Program-made: the position numbers and the translations under genes | Notes under the pieces: model-generated | Seen by the model: only the letters and a program-made list of their open reading frames with translations | What the model was told of the DNA's origin: nothing | Databases searched by the model: none | Shown: positions 11,210 to 23,387 of the stretch, piece after piece | Layout: each line of letters begins with the position of its first letter | Numbering within the stretch: the first letter of the stretch is position 1 | Origin: Guillardia theta CCMP2712 | Lineage: Eukaryota; Cryptophyceae; Pyrenomonadales; Geminigeraceae | Assembly (NCBI RefSeq): GCF_000315625.1 | Contig: NW_005434604.1 | Coordinates: 11,643-75,642, forward strand | Direction: 5' to 3' | Length of the DNA: 64,000 nucleotides

Positions 11210-12117
11210 GATTACAATGCCAAAGTTCTTGTTCTAGACGACCATGGAGCCCCCCTTGGCAACCATCCGATCAGTCGCTAAAGTCATGATGCAAAACAAT
11301 GCAAAGGAATACCGATAATTTCAGTTCCAAGGAACCATCAGCGCTTGTTGTCCGAAGAACATCGGCAGGGGGATATACTGGAGAAAAAACTGCATTAGAC
11401 AAATATTACGTGAGCTGTGATCAAGATGAACTGCGATCGACCCCTGACTTGTGGATTTCATGCGCATGCAGGCTAAGGCATCCGTCTCCTCGAGCCATAG
11501 CTCGTCCCCGTGGGCAATTTTCGTACATGTTCTAGAACTAGGCGCTGGTTCAAGAGCTCGAGGGCGTCAAAGCAAGAAAAGAGCGGGGGAAAGAAGTCTC
11601 TTCTCCTTCACTACAAACCAACACCTGCTACCCCTCCTCTGCCTCACCAGCTTCTCCAAGTACGGATTCGCAAAGCTCAACCCCTCCTGATCATTCCTTT
11701 CCCTCCACCTTCTCCAACGACCGTACGCTCCCTCCTCTTCACTCCTCTCTCCCAATCTGCCTCCCTGCTCCTCTGCCTCTCTCCCTGTGTCCTGAAACCC
11801 GTCCTCCTCCTGCTCCTCTACCCTCTCATGCGCTCCCCACGCCCCATTCTCGCCCCGTCTCGTCATTACGCCGCCAGCTGGTTCTTCACGCTCCCTAGGA
11901 CCTCCTTTGTACCACTCTGCATCACTATGGCATTTGCTAGGACCAACCAAAAATCAGCTAAAAGTATCATGGGGATATTTTAAAATTTATTTTAGAACAT
12001 GGTACTTTTTATAAAAGTTATTTATTTATCCAGTGTCATATCCACTACAGATAATTTGAAAATTAGTTAGAACTAGGGAGTTGATAAAATTTTCAAAATT
12101 GTTTTATGGGCATCGCC

Positions 12118-12690
12118 CATCCGCGGCCCGGCCCGCCGGTGGCACTGGGCACCCCGGCCGGTCTCAGCCTACCGTAGTACGGTAGGCTGCCGGGCCGCGG
12201 GCTCAGCCGGGCCGCCGCCGCGGGTACGGCCGGTCCGGCGTGCGGCGGCGGCGGCGGCCGCGGGCGGCCAGCTACCCGGAGTACCGTGACAGCCTCCGGC
12301 TGAGCCCGGCCACTGCCCCGCAGTCACGGACCAACTGGCAGTAGCTGGCACCGCACGGCCCAGTCACTGACGCGGCCCCAGTCTGACACCGAGGCTGCGC
12401 TATCGCGGGCGGGGCCCGGCCGGGCCGGGCGGCGTCGGCCCGGCCGCTGCCGGGCAGGGCCCGGGCCGCCCGGCGGCGGCCCGGACGGGCCGCCCCGGGC
12501 CGCCCGGCAGCCTCCGGGCGGCCAGAGGGGCGGCTGCACTGAGGCAGCCGGGCTGCCGCGGGCCGGGGTGGCCGCGTGGCTGATGCGTACTCGAGCGGCG
12601 GCCCGGCCACTGCGGACGCCGTGGCGGCCAGCGTGGCGGCCGGGCCAGTGGCCGGGCCCGGCGCCGGGCCGCTTACGGCCGTGGCAGTGT
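12118..12690. other. Extremely GC-rich island
   Basis: About 570 bases composed mostly of CGGGCC, GGCCGG and CCGCGG words, abruptly bordered upstream by AT-rich DNA. No credible protein is encoded on either strand. It shares its GGCCCGGGCC vocabulary with smaller islands at 15629, 37668, 43304, 54514 and 60961, all in intergenic DNA. Confidence 0.75.
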
Positions 12691-12792
12691 GTGAGTGCCA
12701 CCAGGAGTGCCACTCGGAGGAAGTCTGCCAGCTTTCTGGCTACAATGCAATCCGCCTGCATGCGCTCCCACTTCTTTACTCAAGCTCCCGAT

Positions 12793-12801
12793 GCTCCTGC
12801 T

Positions 12802-12861
<60 letters not shown>

Positions 12862-12862
12862 T
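12793..12862. repeat. CTGCTC hexanucleotide microsatellite
   Basis: About eleven uninterrupted copies of the six-base unit in the presumed upstream region of PUS1. The long leucine/proline frames it creates are artefacts. Confidence 0.85.
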
Positions 12863-13141
12863 CCCTTCCCCCTCTTCTCCTTTCAATCGCTGCCTCACTT
12901 TTCGATAAACTCGCACGTAACCATATATCCACTTCTGCGCTCCCTTCGCTATTTCTACCTATCTGTGCCCGATCCCACCTGTCTCATCAGTCTCCTCCTT
13001 GTCCTATCCCTCGTCTCACTGAAAGTCTCGTCATGTCGAATTGCTAACTCTGCATACATGCCTCATGACAACGTGTCGACGGCCTTGATGTTTCTCCACA
13101 AAGTTTGAAGTCTGTTGTGCCAGGTTTCCGCCCTCCTCTCG

Positions 13142-15467
13142 ATGACTCAGGCGTCTACAGGGAAGCTGATCAAGAGAAACCTTGCGCTTCTTCTGGGCTA
13201 CAAGGGTACAAAGTACCATGGGTTACAGATCTCTGCCCAAGGCCTCCCCACCATCCAGGGTGAAATCTTCAACTCGTTCTACACGGCAGGGATGATTTCC
13301 GACTCCAACAAGGATGACTCGCAGAAGCTGAAATGGAGCTCTTCCAGCAGGACAGACAAGGGCGTCCACACGAGCTTCTGCGTCTGCTCCTTCAAGCTGC
13401 TCATGGATGAGACTCCGCAGTACCGCGTCAGCCCTGCGGAGATACAGAGGTGGAATACCTTCTTGCCAGGAGACATCAGAATACTGCAGGCGTTCAGGCT
13501 GTCTAAGAACGCCAGGATCAACAACATGTGCACACAGAGGGAGTACGAGTATCTGGTCCCCTTCAACGTCCTCAATGGAAGACCGGTCTCGGAGCTGAAG
13601 CGTCTGCTGAAGGCTTTCGAAGGGACCCATCGGTTCCATAACTTCAGCGGGGCGCTGTTTCGTGAGAAGAATCAGAAAAGCTGCGGTGGAGAGGACGGGG
13701 CGGAATCCAATGGAGAGGAAGACAACGCGGACGGAGGTACAAGACTCGACCGCACGCTCTGACATGGCTAATGGATGCTCCCTCCTCAGACGGCGGGAGG
13801 AAGAGAAGTGCAGATGCTGCGGGGTTGGAAGCGAAGGAGACGCGATGGAAGGGCTTGAGGGCAAAGTATCATGAGGCCTTCGCGAGCCGGGTGATCCTAT
13901 CATGTCGAATGCTGTGGTGCTTCATGCTTACTCAGATCCTTGCTTGCAGGATTGGAAATGGCCTGTTACGGACGAAACTAGAATGAACAGGCAGGAATAC
14001 GTGCGAACCATATACAGGTACTGATCGCATCATCCCTTCTACCATCTTTCCTTCTCCTCCGCCATTCCTCCTATCATGCCTGCTACCGTCCCTCCTACAT
14101 CCCTTCTAACATCCCTCCCACCCCTCGACCATCTTTCCTCGACCGTGGTCACCTGGTCGCTGACCTGAGGCAGCGTGGAGGTGGATGATCAACCCATCCG
14201 GATCAAGGATGAGATCGATCAGGCGGAGGTGAACACGAGATAGCTCGGGCGAGGGATGACGATCGCTGCAGACGGATTTCTACGTCATCAGGTTGAAGGG
14301 AGTTTCTTTCGCGATGCATCAGATCAGAAAGATGGTTTCGATCGTCTTGTTGATCCTCAACGGGTTGATCCCAGAGCCTGTTCGTTCCTCTCTCGCTCGT
14401 CCTGCCCTGACCCTCTTCCCAGGTCTTGGAGATCGCCTTATCGTCGCATTTCTTGGTGTCAGTTCCTTTGGCACCTCCTGAACCTCTCATCCTCGTTGGA
14501 GCAAGCTTCTGGGTTGGGGTCAACGTCATGCCTCCCAGGGCCTGCTAAGCTGCGATGCAGGATGCCAAGACAGAATCTTACAAGTTGGAAGTATCGGAAG
14601 AGGTAGCTGCATACCTTACGGACTGGAAGGCCGTTTAAACGGTTGAGCAGGAAATGCAGTCAAGTCGAAAGTACAAGGAAGAACACTTATACCCTCACGT
14701 TGCTGCGACGTTGAAGACGAAGAAGGTTGACGGGTTCAAATGGGGATGACGATGATTGAACTTCCACCGCAGACGTACATCAAAGACAGGAAGTCAGGAG
14801 ACAAGATTGAAGAGCTTCCCTATGACAACTTCCTCTCGCATTCAGCCAGGTGAGTGGCATGACTTGTAGAAGGAGATGGGCTGATCGGGCAGCAGCGTTG
14901 TGTCGTCAGGGTCGAACGGCTTGAGCTGGGATGTGTTGGTACCCGACGAGCTTTGATGCCTGCATGCGCTCTAGACAGCTGAAACCCTTTCAGATCGAAG
15001 AGAGCAACGCATGGGAGAAGCTCCGAGAAGAGATTTTCTCCGAGGTGACTCCGGCCTTCCTGCCTTGCCCGGCCGCAGCTGACTGTCTTGCAGCACGTGA
15101 AGCAGGCCAAGGAGAAGTTCAAGGACGACAACCTGCAAATGAACAAAGAGCTGCCGGCAGGCCTCATCACGGCGATCTGTGTGCGATATCGGGTAGGCCT
15201 GTCTCCGCGCCTCCCTTGCGCTCATCTGACTTCCCGCCCTCAGATTGTTCCCGGACCAAAACTCTCCTTGCTGAAACGGTGAAGGATTCTGAGCCTGCAC
15301 GACCCCGCAGCCCTGACGTATCTCACGCATGCAGGCAGCTGTTCCGCGCAGTGGACGAGAAGAAGCTCACGCAATCCTCCGGGAATGCCTACGGCACGAG
15401 AGTCTCCTACGAGGATGTCTTCGCCTACATCGACAGCAACGGGCTCATGCAAGCCGAGGGTTCTTGA
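13142..15467 (+). CDS. PUS1: tRNA pseudouridine synthase, PUS1/TruA family
   Basis: The enzyme isomerises uridine to pseudouridine in tRNA and some other RNAs. Exon 1 (13142-13736) carries LLGYKGTKYHG and SSSRTDKGVHT, which contains the catalytic Asp of the family. REYEYLVPFNV and THRFHNFSG also match. Later exons at 13790-13890, 13950-14017, 14174-14228, 14272-14383 (GVSFAMHQIRKMV, the conserved C-terminal motif), 14463-14518, 14561-14602, 14651-14725 (YKEEHLYP) and 14773-14849 (LPYDNF) follow the PUS1 order. Continuing through exons at 14910, 14979-15044, 15094-15192, 15244-15278 and 15335-15467 keeps phase and gives about 512 residues. The last 100-130 residues (helical; QIEESNAWEKLREEIF, RVSYEDVFAYIDSNGLMQ) are not typical of PUS1 and may be a separate short gene starting at the ATG at 14964. 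The start is the ATG at 13142. Confidence 0.85.
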
Positions 15468-15744
15468 TACTATGATAGACAATCGACGAACAGTGAATGA
15501 ACGTGCAAACCTGACTCATGAACACTTTCACTCAAAGTTAAGTTAAAGATCAGTACGAGGACAATCACTGATGAACACTGAGTGTCACTCTATGTCCTGT
15601 CGTCACTGAGTCACTGAAACTTTTAGCTCCGGGCCGGGCCCCGGTCAGCCCATCACAACCCCAGGAGTGCAGTACCCCCAAATGCAACGGAGTATTGGGG
15701 GGTTGGGGTGCCCTGGTCGCGCCAAAAATAGCAGCAGGGCCGGC

Positions 15745-16349
15745 ATGTTCGCAGCGGTGCGGCGGCTGCAGTCGAAGATGGCGGGGGACAGGATCGTGTG
15801 GGACCCCAACGGCAACGGATACTACGTGTACTCCTCTAAGCCCTTCTGGGAGGAATGGCAGATGTACGACCCCAACGCTGGAGGAGGCCTGGGAGCCTGG
15901 GATCGAGACCATCACTACGATATCTGGGGCAAGGTAGGAGGAGAGGAGAGGAGAGGAGGGGAGGGGAGGTGAGAGGAGGGGATAGGAAGGGAGGGGAGGG
16001 AAGGGGAGGGGAGAGGAGAGGAGAGGAGAGGAGGCGAGGGGAGAGGAGGCGAGGGGAGGGGAGGGGAGGGCAGGAGGAAAGGACAAGAGTGGACTGGAAA
16101 GAGCTGTGAAGATTTGCAAGGATTGTGGAGGATCGAATACCTAGGTTGAGAACAGACGTTGATGCTGGCATCACATGGCCAGTAGAATCGCAAGTGATGA
16201 GTGGGGAAGAGAGCATGGGAGGGCGGGGATGTAGAGATAGCAACCATTATCTCCTCTGATCCGATCTGACCCGTATGTCACAGCCCGAGACTGTCGTCAA
16301 GACGCCCATCCACTGCAACCATCCCGGATGTCCTCAGGACTCCTTCTAG
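15745..16349 (+). CDS. Small conserved-looking protein of 84 residues, unknown function
   Basis: Two exons (15745-15933 and 16284-16349) close in phase. The first encodes a short basic N-terminus (MFAAVRRLQSKMAGDRIVW) that could be a mitochondrial or plastid presequence. Then comes an aromatic-rich body: DPNGNGYYVYSSKPFWEEWQ, YDPNAGG and WDRDHHYDIWGK. The second encodes PETVVKTPIHCNHPGCPQDSF and a stop. The high Trp/Tyr/Asp content and tight codon structure make a chance ORF unlikely. I do not recognise the family; a small subunit of an organellar complex is possible. The 350-base intron is almost pure purine (GGAGAGGAGAGG) in its first part. Confidence 0.6.
15934..16283 (+). repeat. Purine-rich intron with GGGGA/GGAGA repeats
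   Basis: Intron of the 84-residue gene; bases 15940-16080 are nearly all G and A in repeating GAGGAGAGG units. Confidence 0.7.
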
Positions 16350-16550
16350 AGCTCTCCTCCCCCTCGTTCCACGTAGAGCTCGACAACATCAGAAGACTTG
16401 CTTTATATACAAAGCTTTCAAGTGATAGCTGCTGAAAGACAACGTCCCAGCATTCCATCGCCATGCTGCCTGCCGCGTAGGCAACCGCCGAGCCGCAGTC
16501 TGCCTCCCCTCCTCCATGTGAGACCCTCGGGCCTCTCTCAGCCATCAGCT

Positions 16551-19500
16551 TCACTTGGCGGAGCTTCCTCGGTTGTACATGCTTGTCAGCTCCTTTCGGT
16601 TCGTAGCCAACACGATCTGGTCGAACATCAGCACCATCATCTCCTCTACCTCCCTATCACTCACCCCAGCCACGATCAGCACAAGGACGTAGAACGATGT
16701 CGCCTTCACTCCCTCCCCGCTGTTCCTGCCCAGGGCCTCAGGACATGCTACTGCGAGTCCCGCCTCCCCTCCCCTCCCCTCCCTCCCTCCTTTCTCCACC
16801 CATTTCTTCAACCCCTCCTCCTGCTCCTCCTCCCCCTCCTACCTAGGGTCAGCTCGAAAGGAGAGCTCCACCAATCCGGTCGAGTCATCCAGGTCGACGG
16901 TGACAGGAGGAGAAGAAACCTTTGAAGCGCTCAGACTGGCAGGAGGTAACAAGGCGCGAGGACCTTGTACGCTCTCGAGTCGAGCTGAGAAACAGCTCGC
17001 ACGACATACGAGTCTCTTGCCAGCGACGCGAATTCGAAGTATCTCCCCGCCTGCCCGAGCCAAGAGTCAACCGCGCGAGGAGAGGGGGAGCGAGTCACCA
17101 GGAGAGGAGAAGACTTGATGGGGGCGTTGGGGTTGGAAGCGAGCGCAAGCTCGATCACGATCTGCTTCAAGTGCGAATCTTCCGCTGATGAGAAGTCAGC
17201 CGTCGACTGACTCGCTCGCATCAGCACCTCCTGGCACGACGCCCATGAGGTCAAGCTTGGCAGGTCGACGGAAGGCGATGAAGTCGAGTCCTTGGTGAGT
17301 CTCAGCAACAGCGAGGAGGGGGAAGAAGAAATGGACGAACAGATCAATGAATGGAGGCAAGGACAGAGGGAAAGAGGGGAGGGAAAAAAATTGGTAGAAA
17401 GGGGAGGGAGGAAGAGGAGGAAGCGGAGGGGAGGGAGGGAAGATGGGGAGGGGGCAAGAAGACAAGAGAGGGGAGGGAGGGAGAGGAGGAAGGCGGCGGG
17501 GGCGGGGGCGGGGAGCGGCAGAAGATCACCCGACACGTCCTTCTTCTCCATCTTGATCACAACGTGGCTGGGCGAGCATCGCTCATGACGCATCCCCTCT
17601 CCATTCTTGATCGAGATCTTGTACTCGACGCCTGCAGTGCTCCCATCATCCCCTCCACACACCCAGCAGCGGGCGCACCAGGCCTTAGCCCTCGCAGCCT
17701 GAAGTTTCCTTCCTCATCGCTGACCGTCTCCTCGTACCTACAGTTCCATCATCACCTCCTCCATCCCACTCCCTCGTCCTTCCCCTCCTCCCTCGATCGC
17801 ATCCTTCCTGCTCCACTCACCCCTGACTGTCATCCATGGCTTCCGCCTTCACCACCGCGCTGCGTGCTTGCGGTCAGAGCCGGCAGGTCAGCGACCCTCC
17901 TCTCACTTCTTCTCGTGCATCCCGTCGAGCAGGCGAACGGTCCCCAGAGCGCTGAAGGCTACCCGTTCACCCTGCACCTAAGGGGGTGGCTGTCAGCCCG
18001 ACCGTCTCCCAGCTCGACATGCCCACCTGCACTATTGGATTCTCTCCCTCCTGCACTTTGACGGACTGTGAAGCAGGTTTGAACTGATACTCCTGCAGAG
18101 CCAGTCGTGGTCACGTATGGGGAGGCGGGACGAGCACGAGGTTGTCAACCTTAAGCATGGGACGGAGGAAGTAGTTTCCAGGCAGCAGGCCCTGTTAGGG
18201 TACAACGTCACAATCTCGCCTTTCCTCGCGCCTCCCCTCTCCCTCCTCCACCCACCACGAAGTAGAAGGTACCGTCGTCGCCAGTTCGGTTGTTCTGGCG
18301 GTACTCGTTCTCACCTTCAGCAAGCAAGTGAGTTGAGTTGGCCGGTCAAAACATGGTCAGTTCGTCCCACCGGTCAAAGACAGCATAACCCCTGCCAGTT
18401 GTGAACCCCGCGTGTCGACGACCTTGACCTTGACCTCACCCATCCGCACGCTCCTGCTCGTCGTCTCAGTCCTCCAGACTTTTTCTGTCCGAACTACACG
18501 GGCCTCTCGTCTTATCTCATCCACACCTCTTCTGCCTTTCTCTCCCCTCCCCTCCCCTCGTCTCGTCTCCTCACCTGAAGACTCCGTTGGACTCGAGCTT
18601 GAAGTTGTACCCTTCCTTCGTTGCGATTACCGTGTACTTCTTCTCGTCCCAGACTGGCCCGATGGAGTACTGCCCGTCATCCCCGGTGACGGCCCGTGCG
18701 ATCTCATGCTCTTGTGCTCCTCCTCCCCTCACTTCCTCTACCACTCGCACAATCACATTGGAGAGAGGAGGCTCGATCTTCCCCTTCAGCATCCTCCCGA
18801 CCTTAGTAGTGAACCTGATCTTCTCGGAGCTGCATCGGTTCTCAAAGGACGGCTTCACCACCTCTGACCGCGGTTCGAACATGAGGTTCTCTCCCTCAAC
18901 CTTGGGAGTGATGTCAACCTGGCAACCCCGTCAATTGCTGCTCGTCTTTCTTCCGCCTGCTCTCTGCTCCTTGCTCTTACTCGATTCTCCTCCCTCTCCT
19001 CCTTCCTCCAATCCCTCCCCCCGCCTCGCCCTTCCCCCCATTAACTGCCGCCGCCGCTGACATCACTACCACAACCCCCCCCCTCCCCCCCTCCGCTTTA
19101 TCACCACTTGTCCAGGCTTCGTCCAGATCGTGGCCACATAAGCGTTTCCTTTGGGTTCGGCCTTGACTGTCTCAACTTTCTTCCCGCTGGAACGCTGGAC
19201 CTGAGGGCGGCTGTCAGGACTCCAAACGGATGAACCCGTTCTCGATAATTCCCCGCTTACCTGAAGCTCGAAAGAGATCTGCATGTCCGACCTGGGCTTG
19301 GCCTCCACCTGACCCGAGACATCAGGCGCCCCAGCACGTGCGAGAACCTCACCATCAGGTCTGTGGAGACCTCCTCGACTGCAAACTTGAGGACCTTTGC
19401 CGATGGCGCAGTGAAGGTCTTCTCCGACAGCCTGCCATCCCGTCCATCATCCGGCCCGCAGGACGAGGGATCTTGTCCTCACCTGACGCACTTGTCGCTC

Positions 19501-21390
19501 TCAATCGTGAAGGTGCCACTGCGAGGGATGCAGAGAGTGGTCTGCCCCGTCTGCAGGTTCAAATCGTACTTGGTGCCTGACTGGTGGACAAGCTTGACGG
19601 GAAGGGACCTTGGGACTTCGACATCTGCAGCACAGATCTCAGAAAGAAAGGAACGTGTCCCCACCATCCTCACTTGTCAAGAAGCCAGCCTGAACGAACT
19701 TGAGGGACGAAGAGTCTTCGGTTCCAACCTTGACGCTGATTGACTGAGACTTCCAGCACCAGTCCTTCTTCTCGACCGTGACCGTGTAAGGCCCGGCGGG
19801 GATGTTTGCAAACGAGAACTTCGACTTCCCGTTCAGAGTCTCCGACTTGACGTTTTGACCATCTTTAATCAAAGTGATCTTGATGTTGTCCCCACAGGAG
19901 CTCTCCAGGCAATCAATGCTTCCCTGCACGTGCAGTGCTGCCTGCCTGAACTCCGCGTTCAACACCGGGCCGTCTGCCAGCGCGACCTTCTTCTCAGAGG
20001 GAGTCATGATAATGCCAGTGCCTGCGAACACGGAGAGCACGTACTCCTCGGGCGCGAGCATCACACAGAACTCTCCCTTGCTGTCGGTGAGCAGAGACTC
20101 CTGCCGCCCTCCCTTCGACGAGCGGATGCTCACCTTGTGCCCCTGGACCGGAGAGCCAGGCTCCATGTTGACCTTGCCGCACAGGGAGTACTTGCTGGCC
20201 TGGATGCTGCCGATCCTCCGGAGCTGAGGAGAGAGCTCGTAGCCCTTCAGCTCGTCGAAGAGCATGTTCTCCTTGCTCACTGTGATAGAGTACGAGCCAA
20301 CAGAAGTCTTGATGGAGTAGGAGCCCGACTGGTCCGTCTCAGCCACAGGCGAGCCGTTGATGGACACCGTAGCCTTGGCGACGCCGTTCCCTTTGAAATC
20401 CAGCACCTTCCCGCCGATCACGAACTGCTTCAGGCTCAACGGCTCATCGACGATCACCGGCGAGTGCTCGACAGCCACTGAGACACTGTCCCTGTCGAAC
20501 TCAAACCGTGAGGACTGCGAGTCTTTCTTGTCTACGCTGATGTGGTAGAGGCCCAAGGGAACATGCTCGAAGACGTACGACCCGTCCTTTCCTGAAACGG
20601 CCGAGCACCATGCCCCCTGCTCTCTCGCTGTGTCAGAGACTTTGCAGAGGAGGTCCCGCGGTCGCTCCGAGCCACCCTGCGGCTTCAGGAGCACCGGAAC
20701 CTCCGACGCGGCTGCTCCCTGCGTCCAGCGTACGGCGCCCTTGACGTCGTAGCCGATCACATCGAACGTCTCCTTCACGTCCGACTGACCGAAGGAGGTC
20801 ACAACCTCGACGGAGTTGCGGCGGAACTTGTATCGTTGATGGTGAGCGGTCAGCGTGTAGGTCCCGTGCGGGGCGTCCTTGAAGGTGAAAACTCCCCCTT
20901 CTCCCGTCTCCGTGGAGAAGGTCCCCCCCGACTTGCTCTGCAGCTTCAGGTGAACCCCTGCTGGGCCAGACTCCGAGCCCTCCGTGCGGACTTGTCCAGC
21001 AAGGGCGAACCCCACCACTTTGAAGTCGATGTCCTTGCCCTGCATGCAAGGCCCGTCGTCTTCAGTACTCACCTCCTGCTCTGCCGAGTCGAACATCCAG
21101 CCCGGGGGCCCTTCGAGTCGGACGTTGTACCTGCCCTTCTCGTAGATGGGGAGGTAGTAGTAGCCGTTGGGGGCACACTCGGTCTCGGACTTGAACACGC
21201 CTCCCAGCGTGTACAGTTTCACTCGGATCGGCGAGAGGTCTGGCTTCTCGTCATTGGCAAAATCTCCCGACAGGCGGACGAATCCCCCGCAGCCAATCAC
21301 GTCCTCCTGTGCCAACGCGTATGGAAGGAGAGAACCTGCAAGAAGCAAGCCCAGGAGGACGCCCCCAGAGAGGCGATTCGTGCTGTGCAT
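16551..21390 (-). CDS. NOMO: NOMO (nodal modulator) ER membrane protein
   Basis: NOMO is an ER-lumenal, single-pass protein of tandem beta-sandwich repeats. It works with TMEM147 and nicalin at the ribosome-associated translocon (BOS complex). The first exon (from 21390 to about 19675) begins with a signal peptide (GGVLLGLLLAGSLLPYALAQ) followed by VIGCGGFVRLSG, the diagnostic NOMO start, then CAPNGYYYLPIYEKG and repeated carboxypeptidase-regulatory-like modules. Downstream exons include DWCWKSQSISVKV, VKLVHQSGTKYDL, SFENRCSSEKIRF, DDGQYSIGPVWDEKKY, EETVSDEEGNFRLRGLRPG, LDFIAFRRPAKLDL and RYFEFASLARDSYVV, each aligning in order with the animal protein. The last exons give a C-terminal membrane segment (KATSFYVLVLIVAG) and a stop at 16551. 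Introns are many and short; exact boundaries in 16.6-19.6 kb were not all resolved. Confidence 0.9.
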
Positions 21391-22872
21391 TGAGGGACCG
21401 ACGCTGATATCAAGGTCCAGGGAAAACTTGGACGGTCAAGTCGAACCTGCGAATTTGAAAAGAGATCAGACATGCGAATATATATGCAACCTGTTGATGT
21501 TTCTTTCCCGGCTATCTTCATCCTCCCCTCTCCTAACTACATTGCGTCCTGTATGACAGATGCGATACCTCTTCTACGGGCATGGCTTCTGTCTAGATGA
21601 CATCGGCCTTCTCTCGCTGTATGTTTGTCATCTACACATTTTCACTTTCTTGCACATCTTCACCTCTCACTCACTTCTAACCCATCACATTCCCCTCCCC
21701 ATTTTCCTCCCCCTGCCATGATCGTCGCTAGTGTGCCATTTCTCGGATCCTCGTGTCAACCGTTACCCACAAACGGATTTACAGTTACAAACCGTTGAAA
21801 ATTCATTTCGTTACACTCGTAACGGGTGCGGCGCTATATCCGGCGGCAATGTTCCAGTTGCTCTACTTCTTCGGATGGAGTAAGTCGAAGATGATGCAGG
21901 AGGAGAGGAGGAGAGGAGAAGATGTAGACAGAAGAGAAACGAGGAGATCAGGAAAGCAGGAGTAACGAGGGAGCTGAAGAAAGGAGGAGAGGAGGATAGG
22001 AAGGGATAGGGGGAGGGGAGGAGTAGATGTGATAAACGAGAGATCAGGAGAGGAGGGGACAAGAGATGATGACAACTGCAGAAGTTCGTTGCCTGACCAG
22101 GTGGTTTGGCTATGAGGAGTCTAGGCTGGATCACATGAGAGTAGCTGAGGAGATATGAGATGCGACGCATGAAAATAGAGAGGGCGAGCCAAAGGGCAGG
22201 TGGTGGATGTTGGTGGCCATGAGGATGGGAGGGAAGTTTAAGGAGGGAAAAACGCAATATGAATCCTCCATACATAGAGCAGAGTGACAGGCTGGAAGAC
22301 GGAGGAGAACTACCTAGGGAGAAATCGAAGAGAAATTGAGCGGATCTACCTCAGAGAAAGATAAGCAGCTTGCGGGGAACCATTAAGTGTGCATGAGAGT
22401 GAACGGGAGACTACGCAAGAGTGAAAGATAACTGGGATGAACATCGCAGAAGTAGATCAAAGCAACAATGATGAGGGAGTAATGGTAGCTGGATGGTGTT
22501 GAGATGGAGGTTGGTACATGGCAAAGAGCAAAAGAGTGAGAGGAGGTTCCTTCTGTTTGTTTTCTTGACACATCGTGTAGATTGGACTCAGAATCACAAC
22601 AATGGCATGGATGGGAACAACAATGCCTGCGACACCATGAGTCACTCCGCTACCCTTGGTAAACAAGAATCGAGCGCTCCTGTGAAAGCAACAAACATTG
22701 CAACGTTTGACTTTGATGGCTCGCAGGGCAGGATGACGTCTGCCTTGGTGGTTGGCACCAGCATCACAGTATACAAAGCTCTCTCCCTTTGCATCCTCAC
22801 TGACACCGTCCCAGTCTACGGCTTTGCACAGGGAGATCAGGCATACACATCCTCCAGGTCTTACAAACCATG
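21391..22872. other. Intergenic region upstream of NOMO, no gene recognised
   Basis: About 1.5 kb. It includes a GGAGAGGAGG purine tract at 21895-22040. Open frames on both strands lack recognisable motifs or consistent splice structure. Confidence 0.5.
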
Positions 22873-23003
22873 TTAGTGATGCTCCTTGGCCTGACGGTTC
22901 TCCTCAGCACGTATGATGAAGCCGTTCAGCATTTCACGGGCATTATTGGTGCCAATGATGATGGAGGGTTCCGGTACTAGAGGGGCTAGGAGATTTCTTA
23001 ACC
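22873..23003 (-). CDS. Probable terminal exon of a minus-strand gene
   Basis: Reads GLRNLLAPLVPEPSIIIGTN and continues NAREMLNGFIIRAEENRQ to a TAA stop. It has an AG acceptor at its upstream end. Composition and codon use look like real coding sequence. It may be the last exon of the coiled-coil gene at 23.4-25.1 kb or of a separate small gene. Confidence 0.4.
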
Positions 23004-23387
23004 CTCGTTGGTGCGTTGATTTGCAAAGCAAACAACTTGAGCTGATGGACTTTTAGTCGGTGGGGCAAGAGAATTTTGACTGAGAACCGTTGGACACGAA
23101 GAGTTTGAATGAGATGATGGGATGACCATGATTTGTTGTACAATGAATACCACAAAGTTGTTTGCGCGTGAGGAGTTGGGTGCTTGCCCTATGTTGACGA
23201 CATTTCACACCTACCCCTGAATGTCTTGTGCCCACATAACACATGACAAAGCAGTGAGCAACGTGAGCAACAGAGTTTGTTTGAGCAGGGATTCTTGAAT
23301 ATCTCAGAGCGCACGCATGTAATGCCAATAGCTAAATGATTATCATTTTACAATCGATGCTAGATCGATTTGTGTAGGATTTGCCGG

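Larger units (their letters stand above)
11210..13141. other. Long noncoding interval between divergent kinase and PUS1 genes
   Basis: 1.9 kb without a convincing exon. It contains an AT-rich segment at about 11975-12110, the GC-rich island at 12118-12690 and a CTGCTC repeat. The open frames here come from base composition, not from conserved protein motifs. Confidence 0.6.

Noticed and set aside
12272-12761. Several Ala/Arg/Gly/Pro-rich frames in the GC island
   Set aside because: Open frames on both strands result from scarce A/T-containing stop codons; no motif or splice structure supports them.
22493-22876. 127-aa plus-strand frame
   Set aside because: It overlaps a better minus-strand exon ending at 22873, lacks a recognisable motif and does not start at a convincing ATG.
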